Below, piece by piece: positions 27,208 through 37,281 of a stretch of DNA of 58,575 bases (position 1 is its first letter; every line of letters starts with the position of its first letter). This stretch comes from Hydrogenophaga sp. (GTDB lineage Bacteria > Pseudomonadota > Gammaproteobacteria > Burkholderiales > Burkholderiaceae_C): NCBI RefSeq assembly GCF_030373225.1, contig NZ_JAUCZG010000029.1, forward strand, positions 1 to 58,575, written 5' to 3'. The notes beneath the pieces were generated by a model that did not search any database, was not told the origin of the DNA, and saw only the letters and a program-made list of their open reading frames with translations. The position numbers were made by a program, and so were the translations under genes.

Positions 27208-30035
27208 GCAGCGCTCCCGGAAGGTTGAACAGGCGCGGCCCCTTCGCGCGACACAGTGCCCAGCACCGAGATGGTCAGCAGTGTTGCTCCCACCACGGTG
27301 AGGTAGACGCCCAGATCGAACAACGCGGCCGAAGCGAAAGGCAGCTCACCCAGCAGGGGCACATGGGGGTGCCCGTGGGCGCTGGTGAGGAACGGCCGTC
27401 CGAACAGGAAGGCGCCCACGCCGGTCAGCCCGGCAATGCCCAGACCCGAGCCGATCCAGAGCACGAAGCGGCGTCCGGCACGGGCCTGCAGCAGCGATTC
27501 GGCACGGGCCTGGCCCAGCGACATGAACTGCAGCACCAGCGCCACCGCCGTGATCAGACCGGCGATGAAGCCGCCGCCAGGCAGGTTGTGGCCCCGCATG
27601 AAGATGTAGACGGTGAACACCAGCGCCAACGGCAGCACCACCGAAGCCGCCACGCGCAGCAGCAACGGCTGCGCGGCAAAGGTCCATGGGCGCCCGTCCG
27701 GGTCGCTCAGTGGGCGCCGTGTGCGCATGCCTTCCATGAGCGCCAGCACACCCAGCGCTGCAATGCCCAGCACGGTGATCTCGCCAAAGGTGTCGTAGCC
27801 CCGGAAGTCGACCAGGATCACGTTGACCACGTTGGTGCCGCCGCCCACCGGCATCGATTTTTCCAGGAAGTACCAGGAAATGGACTCGAAGTCGCGCGTG
27901 AGGATCACCCACGCGATGCCGGCCATGGCCGCCCCGGCGGCCAGCGCCAGCGCCGCGTGACCGGCGCGATGCACCGCCTTGGTCTCTTTCGGTGAATGCT
28001 GCGGGAGCAGGGCCAGGCCCATCAGCAGCAGCACCGTCGAGACCACCTCCACCGAGAGCTGGGTCAAGGCCAGGTCGGGCGCGGACAGGCTCACGAAGGT
28101 GAGCGCGGTGACCAGCCCCACCACACCCACCAGCACCACGGTCTGAAAACGCTCGCGGTGCGTGAGCGCGATCGCCACGCAGGTGGCCAGCAGCAGCAGC
28201 CAGACAGCGATGGCCAGCGGCGGCGCCGACAGCAGAACCCGATCACCGGTGCCGATGTTGCTGCCGGCCAGCGGGATGGCCGCCAGCACGAGCGCTGCAC
28301 CGAGCAGCCAGGCCACGTAACGCTGCAAGGAACCGTTCTCCAGCCGGATCGAGATGCGTCCGGACAGCGCAAACAGCCCGTCGATCAAGCCGTCGAACAT
28401 CTGGCGCCCGGTCGCCGGACCGAACCAGTCTTCGGAGCTGATCCGGTGCAGCCACTTGCCGCGTGCGAGCCAGGCATACAGGCCCGTGCCCGCAGCCAGC
28501 GCGATCACGCTCATCAGCAGCGGCAGGTTGAAGCCGTGCCAGATCGAGAGCTTGTAGTCGGGCAGGGGCTTTCCGGCCAGTGCAGTGGCGGCCACGTCGA
28601 CCAGCGGACCGAAGGTGAGCGCAGGCAGCAGGCCGACCACGATGCACAGGGTCACCAGCAGCATCGAGGGCAGCTTCATGCCCAGCGGCGGCTCGTGGGG
28701 GTGCTTGTTCGGAACCTCCCCGATCGGGCCATTGAAATAGGTGTCGTGGATGAATCGGACCGAATAGGCCACGCTGAAGATGCTGCCCAGCGTGACAGCC
28801 GCCGGCACCAGCCAGGCCCACACCCCGGCCGTGCCCACCACCGCTTCGGTCAGGAACATTTCCTTGGACAGGAAGCCGTTGGTGAGCGGCACGCCGGCCA
28901 TGGAGGCTGCGGCCACCATCGACAGCGTGGCGACCCAGGGCATGAGCTTGTAGAGGCCACCGAGCTGGCGCATGTCGCGCGAGTGCGTTTCATGGTCGAC
29001 GATGCCGGCGATCATGAACAGCGAGGCCTTGAAGGTGGCGTGGTTGAGCACATGGAACACGGCGGCCACGGCCGCCAGCGGCGAGCCCAGTCCCACCAGG
29101 AAGGTGATGAGGCCCAGGTGGCTCACCGTGGAATACGCCAGCAGGCCTTTGAGGTCGTGTTTGAAGATGGCGATGAAGGCCGCAAACATCATGGTCACCA
29201 GGCCGGTGGTGGTGACGATCACCTCGAACCAGCCCGATCCCGCCAGGATGGGATAGAGCCGCATGAGCAGGAACACGCCGGCCTTGACCATGGTGGCCGA
29301 GTGCAGGTAGGCCGAGACCGGCGTGGGCGCGGCCATGGCGTCGGGCAGCCAGAAATGAAACGGGAACTGCGCACTCTTGGTGAAGCAGCCCAGCAGGATC
29401 AGCAGCAGCGCGGGCACGAACATCGGGTCGGCCTGGATCTGCGCCACCATGCCCAGCATGGCGCTGATCTCGTAGGTGCCGGCGATCTGGCCCAGCAGCA
29501 CGAAGCCGCCCAGCATGGCCAGACCCCCGCCACCGGTGACGGCCAGCGCCTGCCGGGCGCCCGCCCGGGCGTCGGCGCGGTGGCTCCAGAAGCCCACCAG
29601 CAGAAATGACGACAGGCTGGTGAGCTCCCAGAACACCACCAGCAGCAGCAGGTTGTCGGACAGCACCACACCGAGCATGGCGGCCATGAACAGCATCATC
29701 TCGCTGTAGAACTTGGCCACCGAGTCCTTGGGGCTCAGGTAGAAATGCGCGTAGATGACGATCAGCAGGCCGATGAACAGGATCAGCCCCGCGAACATCA
29801 TCGAGAGCCCGTCGAGCTTGAACACCAGGTTCAGTCCGATCTCGGGCACCCATTGCCAGCTGTTCATGACCACGCCGCCGGCCATGACGGTCGGCGCGTG
29901 GGACACGAGCAGGGCCAGGCTGGCCAGCGTGACCAGACCGGCCGCCAGGGCCGTGAGCAAACGGGACTTGGACCCCAGCCACAAGGTGGCCAGGGTACCC
30001 AACAGGAGTGGCAGCAGGACAATGATCAGCAGCAC
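27204..30035 (-). CDS. mrpA: Mrp-type antiporter subunit A fused to subunit B
   Basis: Subunit A resembles NuoL and carries a proton channel; here it is joined to MrpB, as in proteobacterial Pha/Mrp systems. Of 943 residues, the first ~780 are MrpA, with FWELTSLSSFLLVGFW near 132, KSAQFPFHFWLPDAMAAPTPVSAYLHSATMVKAG near 220 and the MrpA-specific C-terminal domain. From about 800 the MrpB part includes MRGHNLPGGGFIAGLI. The GTG at 30035 is the chosen start. A -10-like TAGAAT lies at 30061-30066. Together the six genes encode a full antiporter for pH and sodium homeostasis. Confidence 0.93.
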   Translation of the reverse strand: MLLIIVLLPLLLGTLATLWLGSKSRLLTALAAGLVTLASLALLVSHAPTVMAGGVVMNSWQWVPEIGLNLVFKLDGLSMMFAGLILFIGLLIVIYAHFYLSPKDSVAKFYSEMMLFMAAMLGVVLSDNLLLLVVFWELTSLSSFLLVGFWSHRADARAGARQALAVTGGGGLAMLGGFVLLGQIAGTYEISAMLGMVAQIQADPMFVPALLLILLGCFTKSAQFPFHFWLPDAMAAPTPVSAYLHSATMVKAGVFLLMRLYPILAGSGWFEVIVTTTGLVTMMFAAFIAIFKHDLKGLLAYSTVSHLGLITFLVGLGSPLAAVAAVFHVLNHATFKASLFMIAGIVDHETHSRDMRQLGGLYKLMPWVATLSMVAAASMAGVPLTNGFLSKEMFLTEAVVGTAGVWAWLVPAAVTLGSIFSVAYSVRFIHDTYFNGPIGEVPNKHPHEPPLGMKLPSMLLVTLCIVVGLLPALTFGPLVDVAATALAGKPLPDYKLSIWHGFNLPLLMSVIALAAGTGLYAWLARGKWLHRISSEDWFGPATGRQMFDGLIDGLFALSGRISIRLENGSLQRYVAWLLGAALVLAAIPLAGSNIGTGDRVLLSAPPLAIAVWLLLLATCVAIALTHRERFQTVVLVGVVGLVTALTFVSLSAPDLALTQLSVEVVSTVLLLMGLALLPQHSPKETKAVHRAGHAALALAAGAAMAGIAWVILTRDFESISWYFLEKSMPVGGGTNVVNVILVDFRGYDTFGEITVLGIAALGVLALMEGMRTRRPLSDPDGRPWTFAAQPLLLRVAASVVLPLALVFTVYIFMRGHNLPGGGFIAGLITAVALVLQFMSLGQARAESLLQARAGRRFVLWIGSGLGIAGLTGVGAFLFGRPFLTSAHGHPHVPLLGELPFASAALFDLGVYLTVVGATLLTISVLGTVSREGAAPVQPSGSAA

Positions 30036-30127
30036 GGCACGTCTTTCAGGTTAGCCGACGATTCTAAAAGGTGGTTTCTGTCGCACCCCGGACGGGTCAG
30101 GGCATGTCCCTGGAGAGCGGCGGCGAC

Positions 30128-31309
30128 TCATGGGCCGACGCGCTGCGGCGGGGCAGGCAGCACCGCACGCAAGGTCCAGGCCAGTGGTGACCCCAGACCG
30201 ACCACGGCGCCCACGATCCAGAACACCGCACCCACGCCCACGAGCGCACCGGCCGAGCCGAACAGCAGCGGCATCACCACACTCGATCCATTGATGGCCA
30301 TCGCCCGCAAGCCAAGCGCCTCGCCGTGGCGATGATGCGGGGTCATCTGGTGCAAGGTGCTCATGATCATGGGCTGCACCGAGCCCAGCGCCAGACCGAG
30401 CAGCACCGACAGCGTGGCCATGGCCCAGGCCGCCTGCACCAGCGGGTACACAGCAAACAGCAGCGCCGTGGCCACCATGGCCGAGCCGATCACCACCGAC
30501 TCGCGAAGATGCGCGGCCAGCCAGGGCATGAGCAGGCGGATGGCGGTGGCCGCGAGTGCGAAGGCGCCCAGGATGGAGCCGATCACCGTGGCGCTCAGGC
30601 CGCGCTCGTGGCCCAGCACCGGCACCAGGAAGGTGTGCACGTCCCAGCACGAAGACAGCAGCCAGTTGATGAGCATCAGCTTGCGAAAACCCTTGTCCTT
30701 CAGCAGGTTCCAGGCCGACCCGCTGGACTGCCGCAGTTCGGGCGCCACCGGTTCGTGTTCAACCGTGTGACGCACCCAGACCCAGGCCAGCGAGGGCAAC
30801 AGCGCGAGCAACAAAAAGGCGGCGCGAAAGCCGAAGCTGTCGATCATCACGCCGGCAGCGAACGGCCCGAGGAAGTTGGAGATGGACGGGCCGATCGCCA
30901 TCCAGCTGAACACCTGCTTGAGTTCGGTGGCGTTGTTCGCCAGCCGCCCCACATGGCGTTGCAGCGCGATCATGGCCAGGCCCGTGGCGGCACCACAGCT
31001 CAGGGCGGTGAGGCACAGCACACCGAACACCGGGAATGCCACCGACACGGCGGCCCCGGCCGAGGCGATGCCCACCGCCATGGCCACGGGCTTTTTCAGG
31101 CCGCGCCGGTCGGCGTAACGACCGGCCGGCAAGGCCATGAAGACCGGCGCCAGCGCAAACAAGGCCAGCAGCATGCCGACCGCCACCGGGCTGTAACCCT
31201 CGCGCAGCGCCATGAGTGGAGCGGCCATGCGAAAGCCGGTCATGCAGGCGTGCAGACAGATCTGCGCCGTGATCAGCCGCGCGAGCTCGGACCGCAGCGT
31301 GGGATTCAA
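30128..31309 (-). CDS. MFS transporter
   Basis: A 393-residue major-facilitator protein with about twelve helices, and the MFS loop motif GRYADRRGLKKPVAMA near 65. The start is TTG at 31309, which overlaps the rmuC stop (TTGA) and gives the normal N-terminus; a longer open frame continues upstream inside rmuC but is not credible. It is the last gene of the seven-gene minus-strand run. Substrate unknown. Confidence 0.85.
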   Translation of the reverse strand: MNPTLRSELARLITAQICLHACMTGFRMAAPLMALREGYSPVAVGMLLALFALAPVFMALPAGRYADRRGLKKPVAMAVGIASAGAAVSVAFPVFGVLCLTALSCGAATGLAMIALQRHVGRLANNATELKQVFSWMAIGPSISNFLGPFAAGVMIDSFGFRAAFLLLALLPSLAWVWVRHTVEHEPVAPELRQSSGSAWNLLKDKGFRKLMLINWLLSSCWDVHTFLVPVLGHERGLSATVIGSILGAFALAATAIRLLMPWLAAHLRESVVIGSAMVATALLFAVYPLVQAAWAMATLSVLLGLALGSVQPMIMSTLHQMTPHHRHGEALGLRAMAINGSSVVMPLLFGSAGALVGVGAVFWIVGAVVGLGSPLAWTLRAVLPAPPQRVGP

Positions 31310-32682
31310 GCGTCTCCGGGGTCGGTGGGGTCCAGCGGCAGCAAGGCGCTGGCCTGGTCCTGCGGCAGCGCCTCCACCGCCCGGAGTGCGCGGCCCATGG
31401 CGCGACTGCGTGTTTCGGCGCTGTCGATGGTGTTGAGCACGGTCTGGGTCTGGCTTTTCACGCGGGCCAGCACGTCGCCGAACTTGCCGAACTCGGTCTT
31501 GACCGCACCGAGCACCTGCCACACCTCGCTGGAGCGCTTCTCCAGCGCCAGCGTGCGAAAGCCCATCTGCAGCGAGTTGAGCATCGCCATCAGCGTGGTC
31601 GGGCCGGCCAGCGTGACGCGGTATTCGCGCTGCAGCACTTCCATCAAGCCGGGGCGGCGCAGCACCTCGGCGTACAGGCCTTCGGTGGGCAGGAACAGGA
31701 TGGCAAAGTCGGTGGTGTGGGGCGGCTCCAGGTATTTGTCGGCCATCGACCTGGCCTCCAGCCTGATGCGCTGCTCCAGCCCGCGCGCAGCCACCTCGGC
31801 GCCATCGGCGTCGGCGCGCTGCTGCGCGTCGAGCAGGCGCTCGTAGTCTTCGTTCGGAAACTTCGCGTCGATCGGCAGCCAGCACGGCGCACCGTCTTCG
31901 CTGCGGCCTGGCAGCCTGATCGCGAAGTCCACCGTGAAACGGCTGCCCGGTTTGGTCATGACCTGCGTGGCGTACTGGTCGGGCGCAAACACCTGCTCAA
32001 GCAAGGCCCCGAGTTGCGCCTCGCCAAACATGCCCCGGGTCTTCACATTGGTCAGCAGGTGTTTGAGGTCACCCACGCCCTGCGCCAGCGTCTGCATCTC
32101 GCCCAGGCCCTTGTGCACCTGCTCCAGCCGGTCGGCCACCTGCTTGAAGCTCTCGCCCAGGCGCGCCTGCAGCGTGCTCTGCAGTTTTTCGTCGACCGTG
32201 GCGCGCATCTCGTCGAGCTTGGCCGCGTTGCTCTGCTGCAGTTGCTGCAACTGGGCGTCGAGCGTGGTGCGGATCTCGGCCAGGCGGCGCGCGTTGCCTT
32301 CGCCCATGTCCTGCAAGGTGCGGGTGAGCGTGTCGCCCAGGGTGCCACGCAGCAGCACGAGCTGCTGCGCAAAACCGTCGAGCTGGGCGTTCTGCGTGCG
32401 CGTGGTCTCGGCCGCCTGACCCGTCAGCGTTTCCTGGAAGGTGGCCAGGGTCTGCTGGATCTCCTGGCGCCCACCGCGCGAGGATTCGCTGATCTCGCGG
32501 CGCAGCTCTGCCTCGATGCGCTCCACACGCTGCCCCTGCTGCTGCAACTGGGCCAGCAGCAGCTGCCGGTGTGCCAGCGCCTCGGCATCCACCGGCGCCT
32601 TGCGCAACAGCAACCAGACCACCAGCGCGGTGTTGAGCACCAGCAGGGCGATCAGGCCCCAGAGCAGCGTGTCGCTCGTCAT
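31306..32682 (-). CDS. rmuC: DNA recombination protein RmuC
   Basis: RmuC limits inversions at short inverted repeats and is built on a PD-(D/E)xK-like nuclease core. The 458 residues start with one membrane helix (TLLWGLIALLVLNTALVVWLLL). A long coiled coil covers about 30-190. The RmuC domain follows, with MFGEAQLGALLEQVFAPDQY near 215, LPIDAKFPNEDYERL near 265 and TDFAILFLPTEGLYAEVLRRPGL. The gene lies 7 bases after the 2-hydroxyacid dehydrogenase. Confidence 0.93.
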   Translation of the reverse strand: MTSDTLLWGLIALLVLNTALVVWLLLRKAPVDAEALAHRQLLLAQLQQQGQRVERIEAELRREISESSRGGRQEIQQTLATFQETLTGQAAETTRTQNAQLDGFAQQLVLLRGTLGDTLTRTLQDMGEGNARRLAEIRTTLDAQLQQLQQSNAAKLDEMRATVDEKLQSTLQARLGESFKQVADRLEQVHKGLGEMQTLAQGVGDLKHLLTNVKTRGMFGEAQLGALLEQVFAPDQYATQVMTKPGSRFTVDFAIRLPGRSEDGAPCWLPIDAKFPNEDYERLLDAQQRADADGAEVAARGLEQRIRLEARSMADKYLEPPHTTDFAILFLPTEGLYAEVLRRPGLMEVLQREYRVTLAGPTTLMAMLNSLQMGFRTLALEKRSSEVWQVLGAVKTEFGKFGDVLARVKSQTQTVLNTIDSAETRSRAMGRALRAVEALPQDQASALLPLDPTDPGDA

Positions 32683-32689
32683 GCCGGCG

Positions 32690-33688
32690 TCAGGCCCGGT
32701 TGACCGTTGCGGCGTTCAGCGGCGTCAGCGCCTGGCCGGTGGTCAGGAAGGCGATCACGTTGTCGGCCGCCAGCATGGCCATGGCCATGCGGGTGCCCAT
32801 GGTGGAACTGGCGATGTGCGGTGTCAGCACCACGTTGGGCTCGGTCAGCAGGTCGGGATGCACCTTGGGCTCGCCTTCGAACACGTCCAGCCCGGCGGCC
32901 GCGATCACGCGGTTGCGCAAGGCCAGCGCCAGCGCGGCGTCGTCCACGATGCCGCCACGCGCAACGTTGACCAGCGTGGCGGTGGGCTTCATCTGCGCGA
33001 TCTCGGCCGCACCGATGGTGTGGTGGGCCTCGGCGCTGTAGGGCAACACCAGCATCACGTGGTCGGCGGTCTTGAGCAGGCTGTCCTTGTCCACGTAGCT
33101 GGCCTTGCATTCGGCCTCCAGCGCAGGGTCGAGCCTGGATCGGTTGTGGTAGATCACCTTCATGCCGAAGCCGTGCGCGCCACGCCGTGCAATGGCCTGA
33201 CCGATGCGCCCCATGCCCAGGATGCCGAGCGTGCTGCCGTGCACCTCGGCGCCGGCAAACATGTCCAGGCTCCACTTGTTCCACAGGCCGGCACGCAGGA
33301 AATGCTCGCTCTCGGTGACCCGCCGCGCGGTGGCCATGAGCAGCGCGAAACCGAAGTCGGCGGTGGTCTCGGTCAACACGTCGGGCGTGTTGGTCGCCAG
33401 CACGCCGGCGGCGTTGATGGCGGCCATGTCGAAGTTGTTGTAGCCCACCGCGATGTTGGCCACGATCCGCAGTTGCGGGTTGGCCGCCAGGATTGCGGCG
33501 TCCACCCGCTCGCTGCCGGTGGTGAGGACCCCCACCTTGCCCTGCAGGCGCTGCGACAGTTGCGCCGGGGTGAGCACATCGTCGGCGTCGTTCATCTCGA
33601 CGTCGAAGTGTTCGCCCAGTTTCGCGATGACCTCGGGAAAGACCTTGCGGGAGACGAAGACGGCCGCTCGGCCGGTACCGGTTGCCAT
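32690..33688 (-). CDS. D-2-hydroxyacid dehydrogenase (glyoxylate/hydroxypyruvate reductase-like)
   Basis: This NAD(P)-dependent oxidoreductase reduces 2-keto acids such as glyoxylate or hydroxypyruvate. Visible are the dinucleotide-binding motif LGILGMGRIGQAIARRG near 152-168, the signature NVARGGIVDDAALALAL near 230 and the catalytic PHIAS near 285. ATG at 33688 is preferred; a GTG three codons upstream overlaps the FKBP stop. The exact substrate is undetermined. Confidence 0.88.
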   Translation of the reverse strand: MATGTGRAAVFVSRKVFPEVIAKLGEHFDVEMNDADDVLTPAQLSQRLQGKVGVLTTGSERVDAAILAANPQLRIVANIAVGYNNFDMAAINAAGVLATNTPDVLTETTADFGFALLMATARRVTESEHFLRAGLWNKWSLDMFAGAEVHGSTLGILGMGRIGQAIARRGAHGFGMKVIYHNRSRLDPALEAECKASYVDKDSLLKTADHVMLVLPYSAEAHHTIGAAEIAQMKPTATLVNVARGGIVDDAALALALRNRVIAAAGLDVFEGEPKVHPDLLTEPNVVLTPHIASSTMGTRMAMAMLAADNVIAFLTTGQALTPLNAATVNRA

Positions 33689-33693
33689 GGCGA

Positions 33694-34041
33694 TCACACC
33701 GCGAGCAGGTCGACTTCGAACAGCAGCGTGGCGTTCGGTGGAATCACACCGCCCGCACCGCGCGCGCCGTAGCCCAGCGCGGCCGGAATCACCAGGCGGC
33801 GCGTGCCACCCACGGCCATGCCCTGCACGCCCTCGTCCCAGCCCTTGATGACCTGTCCACCGCCGAGCGCGAACTCGAACGGCTGGCCACGGTCCTTGCT
33901 GGAATCGAACTTGGCGCCCTGCACGCCGTCGTTGAACAGCCAGCCGGTGTAGTGCACCTGCACCGGACGCCCGGCCTTGGCGACCTCGCCGTTGCCGACC
34001 ACGGTGTCTTCGTATTGCAGGCCGCTGGGGGTGGTGATCAT
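33694..34041 (-). CDS. FKBP-type peptidylprolyl isomerase
   Basis: A 115-residue single-domain FKBP that isomerises Xaa-Pro bonds. It has the canonical VQVHYTGWLFNDG (27-39), FDSSKDRGQPFEFALGGGQVIKGWDEG and GYGARGAGGVIPPNATLLFEVDLL. No signal peptide, so it is cytoplasmic. ATG at 34041 is chosen; AGGAGACACC precedes it. It is separated from the downstream dehydrogenase by 5 bases. Confidence 0.95.
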   Translation of the reverse strand: MITTPSGLQYEDTVVGNGEVAKAGRPVQVHYTGWLFNDGVQGAKFDSSKDRGQPFEFALGGGQVIKGWDEGVQGMAVGGTRRLVIPAALGYGARGAGGVIPPNATLLFEVDLLAV

Positions 34042-34084
34042 GGTGTCTCCTGTGATTGAAAAGAAAAGGAAAAGAAAGGCGCGG

Positions 34085-34807
34085 TCACTCCAGCCAGGTC
34101 GTGAAAGACCCGACCGGCTCGCGCGGCGTGTGAAAACCATTGACCTTGTCGTCAGGGTCGGCGAAGCCCAGGGCCATGCCACAGACCAGCATTTCGTCCT
34201 CACCGGCGCCGATGTGCGGCAGGATGATCTTCGCAAAGCCGTTCCATGCAGCCTGCGGGCAGGTGTGCAAACCGTGGCCGCGCGCAGCGACCATGATGCT
34301 CTGAAGGAACATGCCGTAATCCACCAGCGATCCTCGGCCCATGACCCGGTCCAGCGTGAACATCAGGCCGACCGGAGCGTCGAAAAAGCGGTAGTTGCGC
34401 TGGTGTTGCGCATGCATCTTGTCCTTGTCGCCCTTGGTGATGCCCAGCAGGCCGTAAAGGCTCCAGCCGTTTTCACGGCGGCGGTCGATGTAGGGACTGA
34501 CCCATTTCTCGGGGTAGTAGTCGTATTCCTCGCGGTACTGGGCGGCCAGCGACGGATCGGCACGCAGCGCGTCGTGGGCGGCACAGACCTTGCCCACCAG
34601 CGCGTCGCGGCTCTGGCCCTGCAACACATACACCTTCCAGGGCTGGGTGTTGGTGCCCGAGGGCGCACGGCTGGCCACCTGCAGCAGGTGCTCGATGGTG
34701 GCGCGCGGCACCGGCTGCGGCAGGAAGGCGCGTGCCGACATGCGGCTGGTGATCGCGGCGTCGACGCTGTGGGCATCGATCACGCTCGCTGCGGGGTTCT
34801 GGCTCAT
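34085..34807 (-). CDS. Nitroreductase-family flavoprotein
   Basis: A 240-residue FMN-dependent oxidoreductase. It has the FMN-phosphate motif [14 protein letters not shown] (21-34) and the [18 protein letters not shown] segment (47-64), and the C-terminal [14 protein letters not shown] typical of the family. ATG at 34807 overlaps the thioesterase stop by 4 bases. Natural substrate unknown. Confidence 0.9.
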   Translation of the reverse strand: MSQNPAASVIDAHSVDAAITSRMSARAFLPQPVPRATIEHLLQVASRAPSGTNTQPWKVYVLQGQSRDALVGKVCAAHDALRADPSLAAQYREEYDYYPEKWVSPYIDRRRENGWSLYGLLGITKGDKDKMHAQHQRNYRFFDAPVGLMFTLDRVMGRGSLVDYGMFLQSIMVAARGHGLHTCPQAAWNGFAKIILPHIGAGEDEMLVCGMALGFADPDDKVNGFHTPREPVGSFTTWLE

Positions 34808-35253
34808 GACAGGGTCTCCAGGGTTGTCTTCAGGGGTGCAGGCAGTGGCACGGGCCGGCGGGTGACGCGGTCGACATAGACATGCACGAAATGGCCGCAT
34901 GCGGCCGCGAGGTCCTCGCCATCGGCAAACAGCCCCACCTCGTAGCGCACGCTGGACTTTCCCAGGTGCGCCACCCGCAGGCCCGCCCACACGGTCTGAG
35001 GAAAGGCCAGCGGCGAGAAGTAGTTGCACTGCGTCTCGATCACGAGGCCGATCACCGGCCCATGGTGGATGTCGAGCGCGCCCTGCTCGATCAGGTGGGC
35101 GTTGACCGCGGTGTCGAACCAGCTGTAGTACACCACGTTGTTCACATGGCCATAGACATCGTTGTCGGCCCAGCGGGTGGTGATCGGACGCAGCACGCGA
35201 TAGGCGCTGCGCGGCAAGGGTTGCGGGCGCGTGGCCGGTGCGGAACTGCTCAT
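34804..35253 (-). CDS. Acyl-CoA thioesterase (YbgC/4HBT hotdog family)
   Basis: A 149-residue hotdog-fold thioesterase. It has the active-site segment [23 protein letters not shown], with the catalytic Asp near 32. ATG at 35253 overlaps the deacetylase stop by 4 bases. Such enzymes hydrolyse short acyl- or hydroxybenzoyl-CoA; the substrate cannot be fixed here. Confidence 0.88.
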   Translation of the reverse strand: MSSSAPATRPQPLPRSAYRVLRPITTRWADNDVYGHVNNVVYYSWFDTAVNAHLIEQGALDIHHGPVIGLVIETQCNYFSPLAFPQTVWAGLRVAHLGKSSVRYEVGLFADGEDLAAACGHFVHVYVDRVTRRPVPLPAPLKTTLETLS

Positions 35254-36245
35254 GGCGCGGCATTGTGCCAGCGCGCAGCCGCACCCACTGTCGCGCCCGG
35301 CATCGCCGCCAACGACGCGGACTGCCAGCGCGCCGCGTACCCCAGGGCCGTGCGATAGGTGTTCATCTGCACCTGCACCGTGGCCTCCATGTCGGTGCCG
35401 TAGCCACCGGCCATCACGAAAGCCAGGGGCACGCGGCGCGTCCAGGCCCAGTCCAGCACGCGCCGGTCGCGCGTCTCCAGTCCGTCGAAGCTGAGCTTGA
35501 GGCGGCCCAGGCGGTCGCCTTCGTGGGGGTCGGCGCCGGCGAGGTAGATCACCAGCCCGGGCTCGAACCGGCGCTCCATCTCCTCCAGCGCGCGCTCCAG
35601 GGCTTCCAGATACTCTGCATCGCCGCAACCATCGGGCAATTCCACGTCCAGATCGCCGGGCTCCTTGCGAAACGGAAAATTCTTCGCCCCATGCAGCGAC
35701 AGCGTGAACACCGAATCGTCGTGCGCAAAGATCTTCGCGGTGCCATTGCCCTGGTGAACGTCCAGATCGACGATGGCCACGCGCAACATGCCGCGCGCCC
35801 GATGGGAGCGGGCGTGCTCGGCCTGCATCAGCCGCGCGGCGACGGCGGCGTCGTTGAACACGCAGAACCCACTGCCCTTGTCGGCATGGGCGTGGTGGGT
35901 GCCGCCGGCAAGGTTGGCGGCCAGACCGCTGCCGGCCATCGCACGGCGACAGGCCTGCACCGTGGCGCCCACCGAACGCCGTGCGCGCTCGGCCATGGCC
36001 GGACTCCATGGAAAACCGATCTCGCGCTGCAGGGCTGGTGCCAGGGTGCCAGTGCGCACCGCATCTATATAAGAGGGCGTGTGCACCAGCGCCAGTTCGC
36101 CATCGCTGGCTGCCCGGGCTTCCAGCAGGGCCACCTGCGGCAGCTCCCGGGCGAGGCGCTCCCGCAGCCGCGCGTACTTGGCCATCGGAAACCGGTGCCC
36201 CGTCGGCAAGGGCAGAACAAAGTGATCGGCGTAGAAGGCTTGCAA
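35250..36245 (-). CDS. Histone deacetylase-family protein (deacetylase/amidohydrolase)
   Basis: A zinc hydrolase of the arginase-deacetylase fold, acting on acetyl-lysine, acetylpolyamine or similar amides. It has the His-His pair in [19 protein letters not shown] (H117, H118) and zinc ligands in [12 protein letters not shown] (D162, H164) and AGADPHEGD. The TTG at 36245 is the only start giving the full N-terminus ([20 protein letters not shown]). It is the first gene of a compact minus-strand run that ends with the MFS gene. Confidence 0.88.
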   Translation of the reverse strand: MQAFYADHFVLPLPTGHRFPMAKYARLRERLARELPQVALLEARAASDGELALVHTPSYIDAVRTGTLAPALQREIGFPWSPAMAERARRSVGATVQACRRAMAGSGLAANLAGGTHHAHADKGSGFCVFNDAAVAARLMQAEHARSHRARGMLRVAIVDLDVHQGNGTAKIFAHDDSVFTLSLHGAKNFPFRKEPGDLDVELPDGCGDAEYLEALERALEEMERRFEPGLVIYLAGADPHEGDRLGRLKLSFDGLETRDRRVLDWAWTRRVPLAFVMAGGYGTDMEATVQVQMNTYRTALGYAARWQSASLAAMPGATVGAAARWHNAAP

Positions 36246-36360
36246 AACGGTGCGCGGTGTTCGGAACGATCGGGCGATTGTGTCCGGCCCGGGTCATCAC
36301 CGGGCGCGCGGGTGCAATTAGGCCGCGCCATCTAGAATGGTGCAGCGCAACAAAAAACGC

Positions 36361-36412
36361 TTGCGTGGCACCGGGTTATCCCTATAATTGCGCTCATGTT
36401 GCAGTGCAGCAA
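36361..36412 (+). promoter_or_regulatory. Phasin promoter with PhaR/PhbF-type operator
   Basis: TTGCGT (36361-36366), a 16-base gap and a perfect TATAAT (36383-36388) form a strong sigma-70 promoter. Right after it, TGTTGCAGTGCAGCAA (36397-36412) matches, with one mismatch, the TG-N-TGC-N3-GCAA site I recall for the PHB regulator PhbF of Herbaspirillum. Its place at the start site fits repression. Confidence 0.6.
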
Positions 36413-36500
36413 TGTGAACAAAAACAAAAGCGTCCAGACAGCGCCTGTTCCCCGCAGCCCTCAACTAAACCCTGTTTCACCCAAGTTTAGGAGTACGAAT

Positions 36501-37043
36501 ATGCTGACCGCCGAACAAATGATTGCCGCCCAGAAAGCCAACATCGAGACCATTTTCGGTCTGACCCAGAAAGCCTTCGAAGGCGTGGAAAAGCTGGTTG
36601 AACTCAACGTGCAAGCCACCAAGGCTGCCCTGTCCGAGTCCGCCAACAGCACCCAGGCACTGCTGAGCGTCAAGGACGCCCAGGAACTGCTGACCCTGCA
36701 AGCCAGCCTGATGCAGCCTCTGGCCGAAAAGACCGTGGCTTACAGCCGCCACCTGTACGACATCGCCCAGGGCACGACCGCCGAATTCGGCAAGGCCGCT
36801 GAAGCCCAGGCCAGCGACACCCAGAAGAAATTCATGGCTGTCGTCGACAACGCCTCCAAGAACGCGCCTGCCGGTTCCGAAACCGCCGTGGCCGTGATGA
36901 AGAGCGCTGTCTCCGCCGCCAACAACGCCATGGAATCGGTGCAGAAGGCTGTCAAGCAAGCCACCGAAATGGCCGAAGCCAACTTCAACACCGTGACGGC
37001 CACCGCCGTGAACGCGTCGAAGACGGTTGCCAAAAAGCGCTGA
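36501..37043 (+). CDS. phaP: Phasin, polyhydroxyalkanoate granule protein
   Basis: Phasins coat PHA granules and control their size. The 180-residue protein is almost entirely amphipathic helix, with the Phasin_2 pattern [29 protein letters not shown] split over residues 13-41 and a Lys-rich C-terminus (TVAKKR). ATG at 36501 follows TTTAGGAGTACGAAT, a good ribosome site. Codon use is strongly biased, as expected for an abundant protein. A strong promoter precedes it and a terminator follows. Confidence 0.93.
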   Translation: MLTAEQMIAAQKANIETIFGLTQKAFEGVEKLVELNVQATKAALSESANSTQALLSVKDAQELLTLQASLMQPLAEKTVAYSRHLYDIAQGTTAEFGKAAEAQASDTQKKFMAVVDNASKNAPAGSETAVAVMKSAVSAANNAMESVQKAVKQATEMAEANFNTVTATAVNASKTVAKKR

Positions 37044-37213
37044 ACAAGCGGTCGATCGTGCCGTTGATCGGCGACCCTGGCCTTCGCGCCGGGTCTCCCA
37101 ATAGGATCAGCGCACGATCTGCCTGACTCTCACGGGAACAGGTTTCAGATCAAACCCGTTCTTCTGGTTGTCTCCTCGGGTCCTTTTCGAAATTCGATTT
37201 CATCGGACCCCTT

Positions 37214-37247
37214 AAGCCCCCCGCCGCAAGGCTGGGGGCTTTTTTTC
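37214..37247 (+). terminator. Terminator after the phasin gene
   Basis: AAGCCCCC (37214-37221) pairs with GGGGGCTT (37234-37241), followed by a T7 run. It lies about 170 bases after the phasin stop; the space between shows no gene. Confidence 0.85.
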
Positions 37248-37281
37248 TGTGTGTCCCGCATTGCAAGCCCGGTGCATGGGC

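Noticed and set aside
27996..29609. 537-residue frame opposite the Mrp A/B gene
   Set aside because: Gln/His/Arg-rich shadow of a confident membrane protein gene.
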